Assembly (NCBI GenBank): GCA_036770645.1
Contig: DAIPIU010000005.1
Span: forward strand, 7,832 to 71,831
Source: Rubrimonas sp036770645
GTDB taxonomy: Bacteria; Pseudomonadota; Alphaproteobacteria; Rhodobacterales; Rhodobacteraceae
Length of the DNA: 64,000 nucleotides
Reading direction: 5' to 3'
Of this stretch, positions 55,980 to 64,000 are shown piece by piece (the stretch's first letter is position 1; every line of letters begins with the position of its first letter). The translations under genes were made by a program, and so were the position numbers. The notes below the pieces were generated by a model, which saw only the letters and a list, made by a program, of their open reading frames with translations, did not search any database and was not told the DNA's origin.

Positions 55980-57194
55980 TCAGGCCGCGTCCCTGAGGTC
56001 CACGGCCGGGTCGGCGATCCGGTCGGGATCGGGCGAGACGCCGCCCTCGAGCCAGCGCTTGGCCGTCATGTAGGCGCGCGGATCGTTCATCGCGTCGACC
56101 GCCAGCAGCCGCCCCGCCCCGAAATACCAGACCGACCGCGCCCCGTCGCGCGCGCCCGGACGGGTCTCGATGCGGTCCCACCCCGCGTTCAGCCCCGCGA
56201 TCTGCAGCTTCACGTCGTACTGGTCGGACCAGAACCACGGCACGGGGTCGTAGGCGACGGGCAGGCCCAGCATCGCCGCCGCCGCCGCCTTGGCCTGGTC
56301 GATGGCGTTCTGCACCGACTCCAGCCGGATGCGCCGCCCGCGCCACGGGAACGAGGCGCAGTCGCCCGCGGCGAAGATCGCCGGGTCCGAGGTGGCGCAG
56401 AAGGCGTCGACCGCGATGCCGTTCTCCAGCGCCAGCCCCGCCCCCGCGGCCAGCCCGTCGTTCGGCAGCACGCCGATGCCGACCAGCGCGAAATCGGCCT
56501 CGAGCCGCGTGCCGTCCGCCAGGGTTGCGCCCGCGACGCGCCCCGCCCCGCCGGTCAGGCGCTCAAGCCCCACCCCCTCGCGGATGCGCACGCCATGGGC
56601 CGCGTGCAGCGCACGGAAATAGTCCGAGGTCTGCGGCGAGGCGACCCGGCCGAGGATGCGCGGCGCGGCCTCGACCAGATCGACCGCCAGGCCCTTCGCC
56701 GCCGCCACCGCCGCGGCCTCGAGCCCGATGTAGCCCCCGCCCACGATCAGCGCCCGCCGCCCCGGCGCGAAATCGGCAGCCATCGCATCGACATCGGCCA
56801 GCGTTCGCACGGGATGCACGCCAGCCAGATCGCCGCCCTGCGCGGCGGGCAGCAGGCGCGGCCGCGTGCCGGTGGTCAGCGCCAGCCGGTCCCAGCCCAG
56901 CGCCCGCCCGTCGGCGAGCCGCACGGTCCGGTCCGCGCGGTCGATGGCCAGCGCGGGCACGCCCAGCGCCAGTTCGATGCGCTGCTCGGCATAGAATTCC
57001 GGCGGCCGCAGCCACAGGCGTTCGGCCGTCATCTCGCCCAGCAGGTATTTCTTGGACAGCGGCGGGCGCTGGTAGGGGGGCGCGTCCTCCTCGCCCACCA
57101 GCGTCAGGCGGCCGTCGAAGCCGCCGGCCCGCAGCGCCGCGGCCAGCTCCGCCCCCGCCTGCCCCGCGCCGATCACGACGATGCTCTCGACCAT
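55980..57194 (-). CDS. FAD-dependent ferredoxin/rubredoxin reductase
   Basis: 404 aa. FAD motif IVVIGAGQAGAELAAALRAG (about 5-24), PPYQRPPLSKKYLLGEM (typical of putidaredoxin/rhodocoxin reductases), NAD motif ALIVGGGYIGLEAAAVAAAK (about 148-167), second FAD motif IFAAGDCASFP (about 270) and a C-terminal reductase domain WFWSDQYDVKLQIAGLN. It passes electrons from NAD(P)H to a small Fe-S protein for an oxygenase or P450; neither partner is nearby. ATG 57194 fits the conserved N-terminus. Confidence 0.92.
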   Translation of the reverse strand: MVESIVVIGAGQAGAELAAALRAGGFDGRLTLVGEEDAPPYQRPPLSKKYLLGEMTAERLWLRPPEFYAEQRIELALGVPALAIDRADRTVRLADGRALGWDRLALTTGTRPRLLPAAQGGDLAGVHPVRTLADVDAMAADFAPGRRALIVGGGYIGLEAAAVAAAKGLAVDLVEAAPRILGRVASPQTSDYFRALHAAHGVRIREGVGLERLTGGAGRVAGATLADGTRLEADFALVGIGVLPNDGLAAGAGLALENGIAVDAFCATSDPAIFAAGDCASFPWRGRRIRLESVQNAIDQAKAAAAAMLGLPVAYDPVPWFWSDQYDVKLQIAGLNAGWDRIETRPGARDGARSVWYFGAGRLLAVDAMNDPRAYMTAKRWLEGGVSPDPDRIADPAVDLRDAA

Positions 57195-57634
57195 GCCGCC
57201 CTTCCGCCCTTAACCGGTCCCGGGCGCGCGGGCGCGCGCCTTGCGGGGCCGTTCCCCCGGCCCCTGCGCAACGGACAGCCGCGCGCCGCCCCGACCGCAT
57301 CGAGATCGAGAACCGGTGCCGGGTCAACCCGGCCGTCCCGCCCGCGCTTCGTCGCCCCTGCGGCGCATCCGCTCGTCCGGATGAGCCGGACCTCGGGGCA
57401 GCCGCGCCCGGTCGGCGCCGGGTCCGCGGCCCCACCGGAACCGCAGCCTCGGCCGGCGGGGGCCGCGTGGCCTTCGTCGCCGAAGCCCGTGCCCGGCCGC
57501 CGCGGACCTCGCATCGCGCGAACCGGTCCAAGGGGCCGCCCCGTCCGGGCAGGCCCGGACCGCCGCGCAGGCGTCGGCGGGCGCGGCGCGCTGCGCCCCG
57601 GCGCGGCGGCGGACCGCGATCCCGGCATGACCCC
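57195..57634. other. Long GC-rich intergenic region
   Basis: 440 bases with no convincing gene. Open frames on both strands give Arg/Pro/Gly/Ala-rich translations with no family blocks. It should contain the promoter of the ferredoxin reductase (near 57200-57330, where a less GC-rich CGAGATCGAGAACC stretch occurs) and the 3' end of the phospholipase-like gene. Confidence 0.5.
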
Positions 57635-58174
57635 TCATGGCGCGAGCGGACCGCAGGGCGCGCGGCCGTAGCCCCAGCGCCACGGCAGCCCCGTGCAGGG
57701 GCCGCCGCCGAGGCGCACGGCAATGAACATGGCCTGCGCCGCCGCCGCGGCGGCAGGCCGCGCGAGGTCGGGCGCGAGGCCGAAGGCGCTGTCGCCGAGG
57801 GTGTCGCGCACGCAGGCCCGCAGCGCCGCGTCGGCCGCGAGGCGCGCGTCGAAACCGGCGTCCGGGTCGGGGTCGCCGCCCGCCGCATGGTAAAGCCGGT
57901 CATGCGCGACACAGCATGCCTGCCATGGCGGCGCGTCGCCCTGCATGGCCGCGAAGGCGGGAAAGCGCGTCGCCGCGAAGCTCCAGACGGCCGACAGGCC
58001 GCCGCTGCACCCGTCGGTCGCGAAAGGGCTCAGCGCGTCGCCCGAGGCGGCCCGCGCCGCGGCCAGCGCGCGATGCGCCGGCAGTTCCGCGGCGCGGTCG
58101 ATCCGCCAGTCCTGCGCCGCGGCCGGCGTCGCGGCGGCCAGCAGCGCCGCGAAAAGGTCAGGGAGACGCGGCAC
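57635..58174 (-). CDS. Secreted phospholipase-A2-like protein
   Basis: 179 aa. Signal peptide about 1-20 (LFAALLAAATPAAA). The mature part has TDGCSGGLSAVW (about 53-64), like a calcium loop, and PWQACCVAHDRLYHAAGG (about 83-100). CCxxHDxxYH is the active-site signature of secreted phospholipase A2: H91 and D92 would be the catalytic pair. Several further cysteines could form disulfides. It overlaps the upstream membrane GDPD gene by 17 bases, and the two would act on the same lipids: deacylation followed by cleavage of glycerophosphodiesters. Assignment is by motif only. Confidence 0.68.
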   Translation of the reverse strand: MPRLPDLFAALLAAATPAAAQDWRIDRAAELPAHRALAAARAASGDALSPFATDGCSGGLSAVWSFAATRFPAFAAMQGDAPPWQACCVAHDRLYHAAGGDPDPDAGFDARLAADAALRACVRDTLGDSAFGLAPDLARPAAAAAAQAMFIAVRLGGGPCTGLPWRWGYGRAPCGPLAP

Positions 58175-59996
58175 GCGCGCCTCCCGGGCGCTGCTCGACG
58201 CCGAACAGGTCGGCGGCCAGCAGCGCCAGCCGCTCGGCGGCGGTCATCTCGGCGCGCGCGGCCAGCACGGCGCGCGCGCGCTCCGGCGCATCGGTGATCA
58301 GCCCCGAGACGCCGAGGGACACGAAGCGCGACATCGCCACGGGATCGTTGACCGTCCAGACATGAAGATCGCGGCCGGCGCGCTGCGCCCGCCGGATCAG
58401 CGGCGCCGCGGCAAGGCGCGTGCCGACGGCCAGGAAATCGGCATCGAGCCGCGCCAGATCGCCCAGCGCGGTCGCCGCCAGCAGGCCCACCCGCCAGTCC
58501 GGCCGCAGCGCCTTCATCCGCGCCGCCGAGGCGTGGTCGAGCGACATCACCGCGATGCTGCCGGTCATGCCGGCCGCCTCGACGATCTCCGCGACGCGGG
58601 CCTCGAGCCGGACGGCGTGCCCGTAATGCTTCAGCTCGATCAGCAGTTTGGCGCGCCCGCGCACCGCCTCCAGCGCCTCCTCCAGCGTCGGCGCCGCCAC
58701 CCCCGCGAAGCCCCCGCCGAAGGGCGTGCCGATGTCGATGGCCCGCACCTCGTCCAGCGTGGCGTCGGCGACCCGCAGCGGCACGCCGGCGAGCTTCATG
58801 AAATCGCGGTCGTGCATCAGGACCACCGCGCCGTCGGCGGTCTCCTGCACGTCGATCTCGATCCAGTCGGCGCCGGCGTCGATCCCCATCTCGATGGCGG
58901 GCAGGCTGTTCTCGGGGGCCGCGCCGTGGCCGCGATGCGCGATCACCGCCACGTCGTCGCGGGCGCGCAGCCCGGGCGACAGGGCGACGCCCGCCGCGAT
59001 CGCGCCGGCGACGCCCGCCCCGAGCAGCAGCGCGCCCTTGGACAGGCGGCGCGGCGCGGCCGCCGCGGCCGGAGGCAGGTCCTCCGTGCCGCCGAGGCCC
59101 GCATGGGCGCTGCCCAGCAGGCTCGCGAGGCTGCCCGTCACGACGGCAGCCGTCAGGACGTTGACGGCGGCCGTCGCCGCAATGGCCGCGAGCACGTGGA
59201 AGGCCACGGATTGCAGGCCCGCATCCGAAGACGGCGCCAGGGCCCGCGCCGCCAGCCCCGCCAGCGTCGCGCCGGCGAGCGTCAGCCCGAAGGCCGCGAC
59301 CGCCCATGACCCGAGCCAGGATGCGACCCGCAGGCGCCGCCCCGCCGTCAGCCGCGCGCTTTCGCCCAGCGCCGCCCGCGCCCCCAGCCCGCCGAGCACC
59401 ACGGCCGGCAGCGCCAGCGCCCATGCCGCGAGGCGCTCGCCGAGAACGGCCGCAAGCCCGAGCGCGAGCGCGCCCCCCAGGGCCGCGGCGCGCAGGAACT
59501 CGGGCGGCCTCTCGGCGAGGTAGAAGTTGATGTCATGCGCGCCCAGCAGCGCCCGCGCCGCGAGGAACCCTGCCACCAGGAAGGGCGCCGCCCGCAGAAG
59601 CAGGCGCAGGGCCAGAAGGCCCGCCAGCGCGAGGATGGCCGGGATCCGGCCTGCGATGCGCCGAAGCGCGCGCAGGACGGAGGGCGCGGCGCCCCGCCGC
59701 GCATCGGCGTCGAGGGCGATCATCGCCGCAAGCCCGACCGTGTTCGCGGTGATCAGCACCGCGACCATGGCGAGCGCCGCAAGAAACCCCGCGGGCGACA
59801 GCAGAAGGCGCGCGATGTCCTGATCGGCCACCGCCGGCGCGCCGGACAGGCCCGCCGCCAACCGCGCCGCGAGGGCCATGATCGGCGCCAGCACCGCCGC
59901 GCCGAGGGCCGTGGCCGCAAGGTGCAGCGCGAGGAAGGGCGTCCTCAGCGCCCAGGCGCGGGCGACCACTGCGCCGGCTGTCGCCATGACGACCAT
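58158..59996 (-). CDS. Membrane-anchored glycerophosphodiester phosphodiesterase
   Basis: 612 aa. The N-terminal about 340 residues contain several hydrophobic helices (glycerophosphoryl-diester-phosphodiesterase membrane domain). The C-terminal GDPD domain (about 355-600) has catalytic VIAHRGHGAAPENS, the metal-ligand block DWIEIDVQETADGAVVLMHD and the His in VLMHDRDF, then LLIELKHYG and HVWTVNDP. It hydrolyses glycerophosphodiesters to glycerol-3-phosphate and an alcohol. ATG 59996 follows GGAGG eight bases upstream. Its 3' end overlaps the phospholipase-like gene, giving a two-gene lipid-turnover operon. Confidence 0.9.
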   Translation of the reverse strand: MVVMATAGAVVARAWALRTPFLALHLAATALGAAVLAPIMALAARLAAGLSGAPAVADQDIARLLLSPAGFLAALAMVAVLITANTVGLAAMIALDADARRGAAPSVLRALRRIAGRIPAILALAGLLALRLLLRAAPFLVAGFLAARALLGAHDINFYLAERPPEFLRAAALGGALALGLAAVLGERLAAWALALPAVVLGGLGARAALGESARLTAGRRLRVASWLGSWAVAAFGLTLAGATLAGLAARALAPSSDAGLQSVAFHVLAAIAATAAVNVLTAAVVTGSLASLLGSAHAGLGGTEDLPPAAAAAPRRLSKGALLLGAGVAGAIAAGVALSPGLRARDDVAVIAHRGHGAAPENSLPAIEMGIDAGADWIEIDVQETADGAVVLMHDRDFMKLAGVPLRVADATLDEVRAIDIGTPFGGGFAGVAAPTLEEALEAVRGRAKLLIELKHYGHAVRLEARVAEIVEAAGMTGSIAVMSLDHASAARMKALRPDWRVGLLAATALGDLARLDADFLAVGTRLAAAPLIRRAQRAGRDLHVWTVNDPVAMSRFVSLGVSGLITDAPERARAVLAARAEMTAAERLALLAADLFGVEQRPGGARAASP

Positions 59997-60229
59997 CGAG
60001 CCATCCTCCTGCAGCGACCGCTCCCGTGCGCGCCGCGTCGCCAGGGCAGCCTCTAGGGCCGCGCCGCCGGCCCCGCAACGACCGCCGCGAGGCCGGTGCG
60101 CGGACATGGGGCCGCTGCGCGGATCGCGTCGCGGCGCGATCCGCGCAGCGGGGGATCGGTCGCCGGGTCGCGGGTGCCGGTGTCCCGGCGGTTCGGCGAC
60201 TGCGGCCGCCGCGCCGGTCGCGGGCCATG

Positions 60230-61906
60230 TCAGCGCTGCCGGGTCTCCCAGTCCGGGTGGCGCCAGGGACGGTCGTTGGCCCGCGGCAGCGGCTGCCGGC
60301 CCAGGATGTGGTCGGCGGCCTTCTCGCCGGTCAGGATCGAGGGCGCGTTCAGGTTGCCGTTGGTGATGCGGGGGAAGATCGAGCTGTCGGCCACGCGCAG
60401 GCCCTCCACGCCGATCACGCGGCACTGCGGGTCCACCACCGCCCCCGGGTCGTCGCGCCTGCCCATGCGGCAGGTGCCGCAGGGGTGATAGGCGCTCTCG
60501 GCATGGTCGCGGACGAAGCCGTCGATCTCGTCGTCGGAGCGGACATCGGCGCCGGGCTGGATCTCGAACTTCACATGCTCGGCCATGGCGGGCTGCGCGA
60601 AGATCTCGCGCGTCAGCCGGATGCAGGCGCGGAAGTCGATCCAGTCCTGTTCGTGGGACATGTAGTTGAACCGGATGCGCGGCGGGACGTCGGGGTCGCC
60701 CGACCGCAGGGTGACCGCGCCGCGCGAGGGCGACCGCATCGGTCCGACATGGGCCTGGAAGCCGTGCCCGGCCGCGGCCGCCCTGCCATCGTAGCGCACG
60801 GCGATGGGCAGGAAGTGAAACTGGATGTCGGGATAGGGCACGCCGGCGCGCGAGCGGATGAAGGCCGCGCTCTCGAACTGGTTCGAGGCCCCGAGGCCGC
60901 TGCGCGTGAACAGCCACTGCGCGCCGATCATCGCCTTGCCGAGCAGGTTCCAGTAGCGGAACAGCGTGATCGGCCGCTTCGCCGCGAACTGGGCGTAGAC
61001 CTCGAGATGGTCCTGGAGGTTGGCGCCGACGCCGGGACGGTCCGCCACCACCTCGATGCCGTGTTCGGCCAGATGCGCGGCCGGGCCGACGCCCGACAGC
61101 ATCAGCAGCTTCGGCGAGTTGATCGAGGAGGCGGCGAGGATCACCTCGCGCGCGGCGCAGATGGTCTCGACGCGGCCGCCGCGCGCCACCTCGACGCCGA
61201 CGGCGCGGCCCCGCTCGATCACGACGCGGCGGGCGAAGGCGCGGACCAGCGTGCAGGTGTCGCGTTTCAGCGCCGGCCGGAGATAGGCGTTGGCGGCCGA
61301 CCAGCGCACGCCCCTCCAGACGGTCTGCTCCATGGGGCCGAACCCCTCCTGCCGCGCCCCGTTGTAGTCGGCGGTCACGCCATAGCCGGCCTGCCGGCCG
61401 GCCTCGACGAAGGCGTGGAACAGCGGGTTCCGCCGCGGGCCGCGGGTGACGTGCAGCGGGCCGTCCGCGCCGCGCCAGGCCGGGTCCCCGCCATGGCCGC
61501 CGTCGTGCCAGTGCTCCATCCGCCGGAAATAGGGCAGCACGTCGGCAAAGGCCCAGCCCTCCGCGCCGGCCTCGGCCCAGTGGTCGAAGTCGAGCGCGTG
61601 GCCGCGCACATAGACCATGCCGTTGATCGAGGACGATCCGCCGACCACCTTGCCGCGCGGCGTGACGATCCTGCGGCCGCCCAGATGCGGCTCCGGCTCC
61701 GACGAGAAGCCCCAGTCGTAGCGCGCCATGTTCATCGGGTAGCTGAGCGCCGCCGGCATCTGGATCAGCGGGCCCCGATCCGACCCGCCATGCTCGACGA
61801 CCAGCACCGAGCGCCCCGCCTCGGCCAGCCGGTAGGCGATCGCGCAGCCGGCCGAACCGGCGCCGACGACGACATAGTCCGCCTGCATGGCGGCGCCCCC
61901 GCTCAT
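60230..61906 (-). CDS. betA: Choline dehydrogenase
   Basis: 558 aa GMC flavoenzyme that oxidises choline to betaine aldehyde at the membrane. FAD motif VVVGAGSAGCAIAYRLAEAG (about 10-29), RGKVVGGSSSINGMVYVRGH (GMC signature 1), VILAASSINSPKLLMLSGVG (signature 2), and the C-terminal catalytic His region STEYHPCGTC-like (AESAYHPCGTCRMGRRDDPG). ATG 61906 gives MSGGAAM; a second ATG at 61888 (MQADYVVV) has the better G-rich RBS. It follows betI on the same strand after 126 bases. betB (aldehyde dehydrogenase) is not in the window. Confidence 0.95.
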   Translation of the reverse strand: MSGGAAMQADYVVVGAGSAGCAIAYRLAEAGRSVLVVEHGGSDRGPLIQMPAALSYPMNMARYDWGFSSEPEPHLGGRRIVTPRGKVVGGSSSINGMVYVRGHALDFDHWAEAGAEGWAFADVLPYFRRMEHWHDGGHGGDPAWRGADGPLHVTRGPRRNPLFHAFVEAGRQAGYGVTADYNGARQEGFGPMEQTVWRGVRWSAANAYLRPALKRDTCTLVRAFARRVVIERGRAVGVEVARGGRVETICAAREVILAASSINSPKLLMLSGVGPAAHLAEHGIEVVADRPGVGANLQDHLEVYAQFAAKRPITLFRYWNLLGKAMIGAQWLFTRSGLGASNQFESAAFIRSRAGVPYPDIQFHFLPIAVRYDGRAAAAGHGFQAHVGPMRSPSRGAVTLRSGDPDVPPRIRFNYMSHEQDWIDFRACIRLTREIFAQPAMAEHVKFEIQPGADVRSDDEIDGFVRDHAESAYHPCGTCRMGRRDDPGAVVDPQCRVIGVEGLRVADSSIFPRITNGNLNAPSILTGEKAADHILGRQPLPRANDRPWRHPDWETRQR

Positions 61907-62032
61907 GCCGGGCCACCGCGGCGGGTCATGACCGCCCGTCGGCCAGCACCGTGGGCGGCGCGGGCGGGGATCGCGTCTCGGGCGGCTGATGCATCCGGCA
62001 TGGCGGCTCCTCGGGCCGGGTCGGGGCGCCGT

Positions 62033-62644
62033 TCAGGCGCGCGCTGCGCGCTGCGCCGGCGCGGTCTCCGCCGGGGCGAGGCGGGCGACGTAGTCGAGCG
62101 CCAGCGCGGTCGCCCGGTCGGGGTCCGGCCGGGCGGCGCGATCGAGGCTCTGGCGGATGTAGAGCCCGTCGATCAGCGCCGCGACGCCCTCGGCGGCCCG
62201 CTCGGCATCCGCGCCGACCAACGGGCGAAGGCCCGCGAGCAGGTTCGAGCGCAGGCGGCGCTTGTAGATCGCAAGCAGCCGCGCAGCCTCGGGTTCGCGC
62301 TGGGCATTGACATAGAACAGAAGCCAGGCGGCGATCACCGCGGGTCGGAACTGCGTCGGCGCGAAGCTCGCGCGCACCACCGCCTCGACCCGCGCGCGCG
62401 GCGTGCGCGCCGTCGCCAGCGCCGCGCGCGCGTCGGCCGAATAGATCGACAGGATCCGGCGCATGGCGGCGAGGAGGATCCGCTCCTTCGCGCCGAAGTA
62501 ATGATGCGCCAGCGCCGCCGAGACGCCGGCGCGCCGCGCGATGCGGCCGACCGTGACATTCAGCGACCCGCTCGCGCCGATCTCCTCGATCGCCGCCTCG
62601 ATGAGGCTCGCGCGCCGCATCGGCTCCATTCCGGTCCTTGGCAT
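62033..62644 (-). CDS. betI: BetI, TetR-family repressor of choline genes
   Basis: 203 aa. TetR-type helix-turn-helix in RRASLIEAAIEEIGASGSLN then VTVGRIARRAGVSAALAHHY and FGAKERILLAAMRRIL (about 10-60). The ligand domain matches BetI: PAVIAAWLLFYVNAQREPEA and LIDGLYIRQSL. BetI represses betaine-synthesis and choline-transport genes until choline is present. It faces choX across a 129-base region with a 20-base palindrome (see 62705-62724) that should be its operator. Confidence 0.93.
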   Translation of the reverse strand: MPRTGMEPMRRASLIEAAIEEIGASGSLNVTVGRIARRAGVSAALAHHYFGAKERILLAAMRRILSIYSADARAALATARTPRARVEAVVRASFAPTQFRPAVIAAWLLFYVNAQREPEAARLLAIYKRRLRSNLLAGLRPLVGADAERAAEGVAALIDGLYIRQSLDRAARPDPDRATALALDYVARLAPAETAPAQRAARA

Positions 62645-62704
62645 GACCTGCTCCCGAGGGCCCGTCGCGATCGCGGGGGGCCGCCGCGACAGGGTGGCCG
62701 ATTC

Positions 62705-62724
62705 TTGCTTGACCGGTCAATCAA
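62705..62724. promoter_or_regulatory. Probable BetI operator between betI and choX
   Basis: TTGC-TTGACCGGTCAA-TCAA: a perfect 12-base core palindrome (62709-62720) flanked by matching TTG/CAA arms. It sits midway between the divergent betI and choX starts, the expected place for a repressor acting on both. Confidence 0.7.
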
Positions 62725-62773
62725 CCTCCCGCAGCGTTGGGCGCATCGACGAACCAGTCAGGGGAGAGCGACC

Positions 62774-63712
62774 ATGACGCTCCGACGGACGGCGTCCATT
62801 CTGGTGCTGATCGCCGCGGCCGGCGCCGCCTTCGCCGAGGAGCCCGCGCAGTGCCGCGCGGTCACCTTCTCGGATGTCGGCTGGACCGACATAACCGCCA
62901 CCACCGCCGCGGCGACCGTGGTGCTCGAGGCGCTGGGCTACGAGACCGACATCAAGGTTCTGTCGGTGCCGGTCACCTACAAGTCGCTCGAAGGCGGCGA
63001 CGTCGACGTGTTCCTGGGCAACTGGATGCCGACGATGGAGGCCGACATCGCGCCCTACCGCGAGGCCGGCACCGTGGACACGGTGCGCGCCAACCTCACC
63101 GGGGCCAAGTACACCCTCGCCACCAACGCCGCCGGCGCGGCGCTCGGCATCCGCGACTTCGCCGACATCGCGACCCATGCCGCCGCCCTGGACGGCACGA
63201 TCTACGGGATCGAGCCGGGCAACGACGGCAACCGGCTGATCCTCGACATGATCGCGGCCGACGCCTTCGGGCTGGGCGGCTTCGCCCTGCGCGAAAGCTC
63301 CGAGCAGGGCATGCTGGCGCAGGTGGGCCGGGCGGACCGCCGCGGCGAGCCGGTCGTGTTCCTGGGCTGGGAGCCCCACCCGATGAACGCCAGCTTCGAC
63401 CTCGCCTACCTCACTGGCGGCGACGACTGGTTCGGCCCCGATTTCGGCGGGGCGACGGTCTACACCAACACCCGCGCCGGCTTCGTCGCCGAATGTCCCA
63501 ATGTCGGCAGGTTCCTGCAGAACCTCTCTTTCTCCCTGCCAATGGAGAACGAGATCATGGGCGCGATCCTCGACGGGGGGCAGGACCCCGCAGTGGCGGC
63601 GACGGCCTGGCTGCGGGCCAACCCGGAGGCGGCCGCGGCCTGGCTCGCGGGCGTGACGACCGTCGACGGCGGCGACGCCCCGGCCGCCCTGAAGGCCGCG
63701 CTGGCGCAGTGA
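62774..63712 (+). CDS. choX: ChoX, choline-binding periplasmic protein
   Basis: 312 aa. Signal peptide about 1-21 (MTLRRTASILVLIAAAGAAF). The mature part is a type-F/OpuAC-like quaternary-amine binding fold: CRAVTFSDVGWTDITATTAA, VPVTYKSLEGGDVDVFLGNW (aromatic and Asp residues for the cation cage), GYGI-like IYGIEPGNDGNRLILDMIAA, and VVFLGWEPHPMNASFDLAYL. It delivers choline to ChoWV. GGGGAGAG precedes ATG 62774; choW follows 58 bases later. Confidence 0.92.
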   Translation: MTLRRTASILVLIAAAGAAFAEEPAQCRAVTFSDVGWTDITATTAAATVVLEALGYETDIKVLSVPVTYKSLEGGDVDVFLGNWMPTMEADIAPYREAGTVDTVRANLTGAKYTLATNAAGAALGIRDFADIATHAAALDGTIYGIEPGNDGNRLILDMIAADAFGLGGFALRESSEQGMLAQVGRADRRGEPVVFLGWEPHPMNASFDLAYLTGGDDWFGPDFGGATVYTNTRAGFVAECPNVGRFLQNLSFSLPMENEIMGAILDGGQDPAVAATAWLRANPEAAAAWLAGVTTVDGGDAPAALKAALAQ

Positions 63713-63770
63713 CGCCCGCCGCCCGGCGAGGACGCCGGCGCCGGGCCGTCCGCGCGAGGGGGATCCCGCC

Positions 63771-64000
63771 ATGGAATGGCTGACCGAGGCCAAGATCCCC
63801 GTGGGCGCCGGCGCGGCCGCGGTGTTCGACTGGATGCAGGCCAACGGACGGTGGTTCTTCGACGGCCTGTCGGACGCCATGGACGCGCTGATCGACGGCA
63901 TCCTGTGGACGCTCCAGTCGCCGCATCCCCTGATCGTCGTCGCCGCCTTCGTGGCGCTGACCTGGGCGATGCAGCGCAGCTGGAAGACCTGCCTGTTCGT
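63771..64000 (+). CDS. choW: ChoW, choline ABC transporter permease (partial, runs off the window)
   Basis: First 76 residues only. MEWLTEAKIPVGAGAAAVFD leads into an amphipathic region (DWMQANGRWFFDGLSDAMDA) and a first membrane segment (HPLIVVAAFVALTWAMQR), the usual N-terminus of ProW/ChoW permeases. Position after choX supports ChoW; the ATPase choV should follow outside the window. ATG follows GAGGGGGATCCC. Confidence 0.85.
   Translation, partial: MEWLTEAKIPVGAGAAAVFDWMQANGRWFFDGLSDAMDALIDGILWTLQSPHPLIVVAAFVALTWAMQRSWKTCLF

Noticed and set aside
57173..57628. A 151-aa minus-strand open frame in the 440-base gap
   Set aside because: Low-complexity Gly/Arg/Pro composition, no ribosome site and no recognisable domain; better treated as non-coding.
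56525..58297. Long open frames on the strand opposite ilvD, the ferredoxin reductase and neighbouring genes
   Set aside because: Their translations are Arg/Pro/Ala-rich without family motifs, while the opposite strand encodes clear conserved enzymes. In GC-rich DNA, stop codons are rare in antisense frames.

Overview
The window is a chromosomal segment of a very GC-rich alphaproteobacterium. The gene complement (HrcA-GrpE pair, DUF2842 protein, oxygen-sensitive-type NifA, BetI/BetA/Cho choline genes, several periplasmic ABC-transporter operons) points to the Rhodobacterales or a close relative, most likely a free-living diazotroph. No photosynthesis gene, rRNA, tRNA, CRISPR array, insertion sequence or prophage was recognised. 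Genus cannot be fixed from sequence alone.

Layout. 1-1.8 kb: heat-shock pair hrcA-grpE. 1.9-3 kb: periplasmic iron-binding protein, divergent from 3.2-6.2 kb, a preT / DUF1428 / preA pyrimidine-reduction operon. 6.3-8.6 kb: a small unknown protein, a DUF6338-like membrane protein interrupted by a 100-N scaffold gap, and a PHP-domain phosphoesterase. 8.7-14 kb: a polyamine-type ABC transporter operon ending in an unrecognised 240-aa gene. 14-19.1 kb: dabB-dabA (energised bicarbonate uptake) divergent from a LysR regulator. 19.3-29.9 kb: nitrogen-fixation region (nifA, nifB-fdxN-LRV-nifZ-nifT-SIR2-like, then nifHDK), with two -24/-12 promoters each preceded by a TGT-N10-ACA NifA site. 30.2-36.7 kb: iron-related block (hemP, an unknown gene with a possible frameshift, a four-gene operon imelysin / di-haem DUF1111 / imelysin / DUF1513, and a Dps-like ferritin). 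36.8-57.2 kb: mostly housekeeping (polA, hydrolase, degP, hflKC, gor, rpiA, sdaA, EamA transporter, thiamine pyrophosphokinase, DUF2842, transglutaminase, hybrid histidine kinase, ilvD, ferredoxin reductase). 57.6-60 kb: a phospholipase-A2-like secreted protein overlapping a membrane glycerophosphodiesterase. 60.2-64 kb: choline uptake and oxidation (betI-betA divergent from choX-choW).

Working together: nitrogenase needs iron, reductant and low oxygen. The segment combines NifA carrying the four-cysteine oxygen/iron-sensing motif, the FeMo-cofactor precursor synthase NifB with its ferredoxin, the structural genes, and a neighbouring set of predicted iron/haem-handling proteins. nifE, nifN, nifX, nifU, nifS and nifV are not in this window and must lie elsewhere. 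The most unusual item is the SIR2-like protein at the end of the nifB operon. It keeps the overall SIR2-like plan, but the residue matching the usual catalytic asparagine appears to be tryptophan.

The N-gap at 7342-7441 is flanked by the same 55 bases on both sides. Collapsing it restores one intact gene, so it looks like an assembly artefact and not missing DNA.
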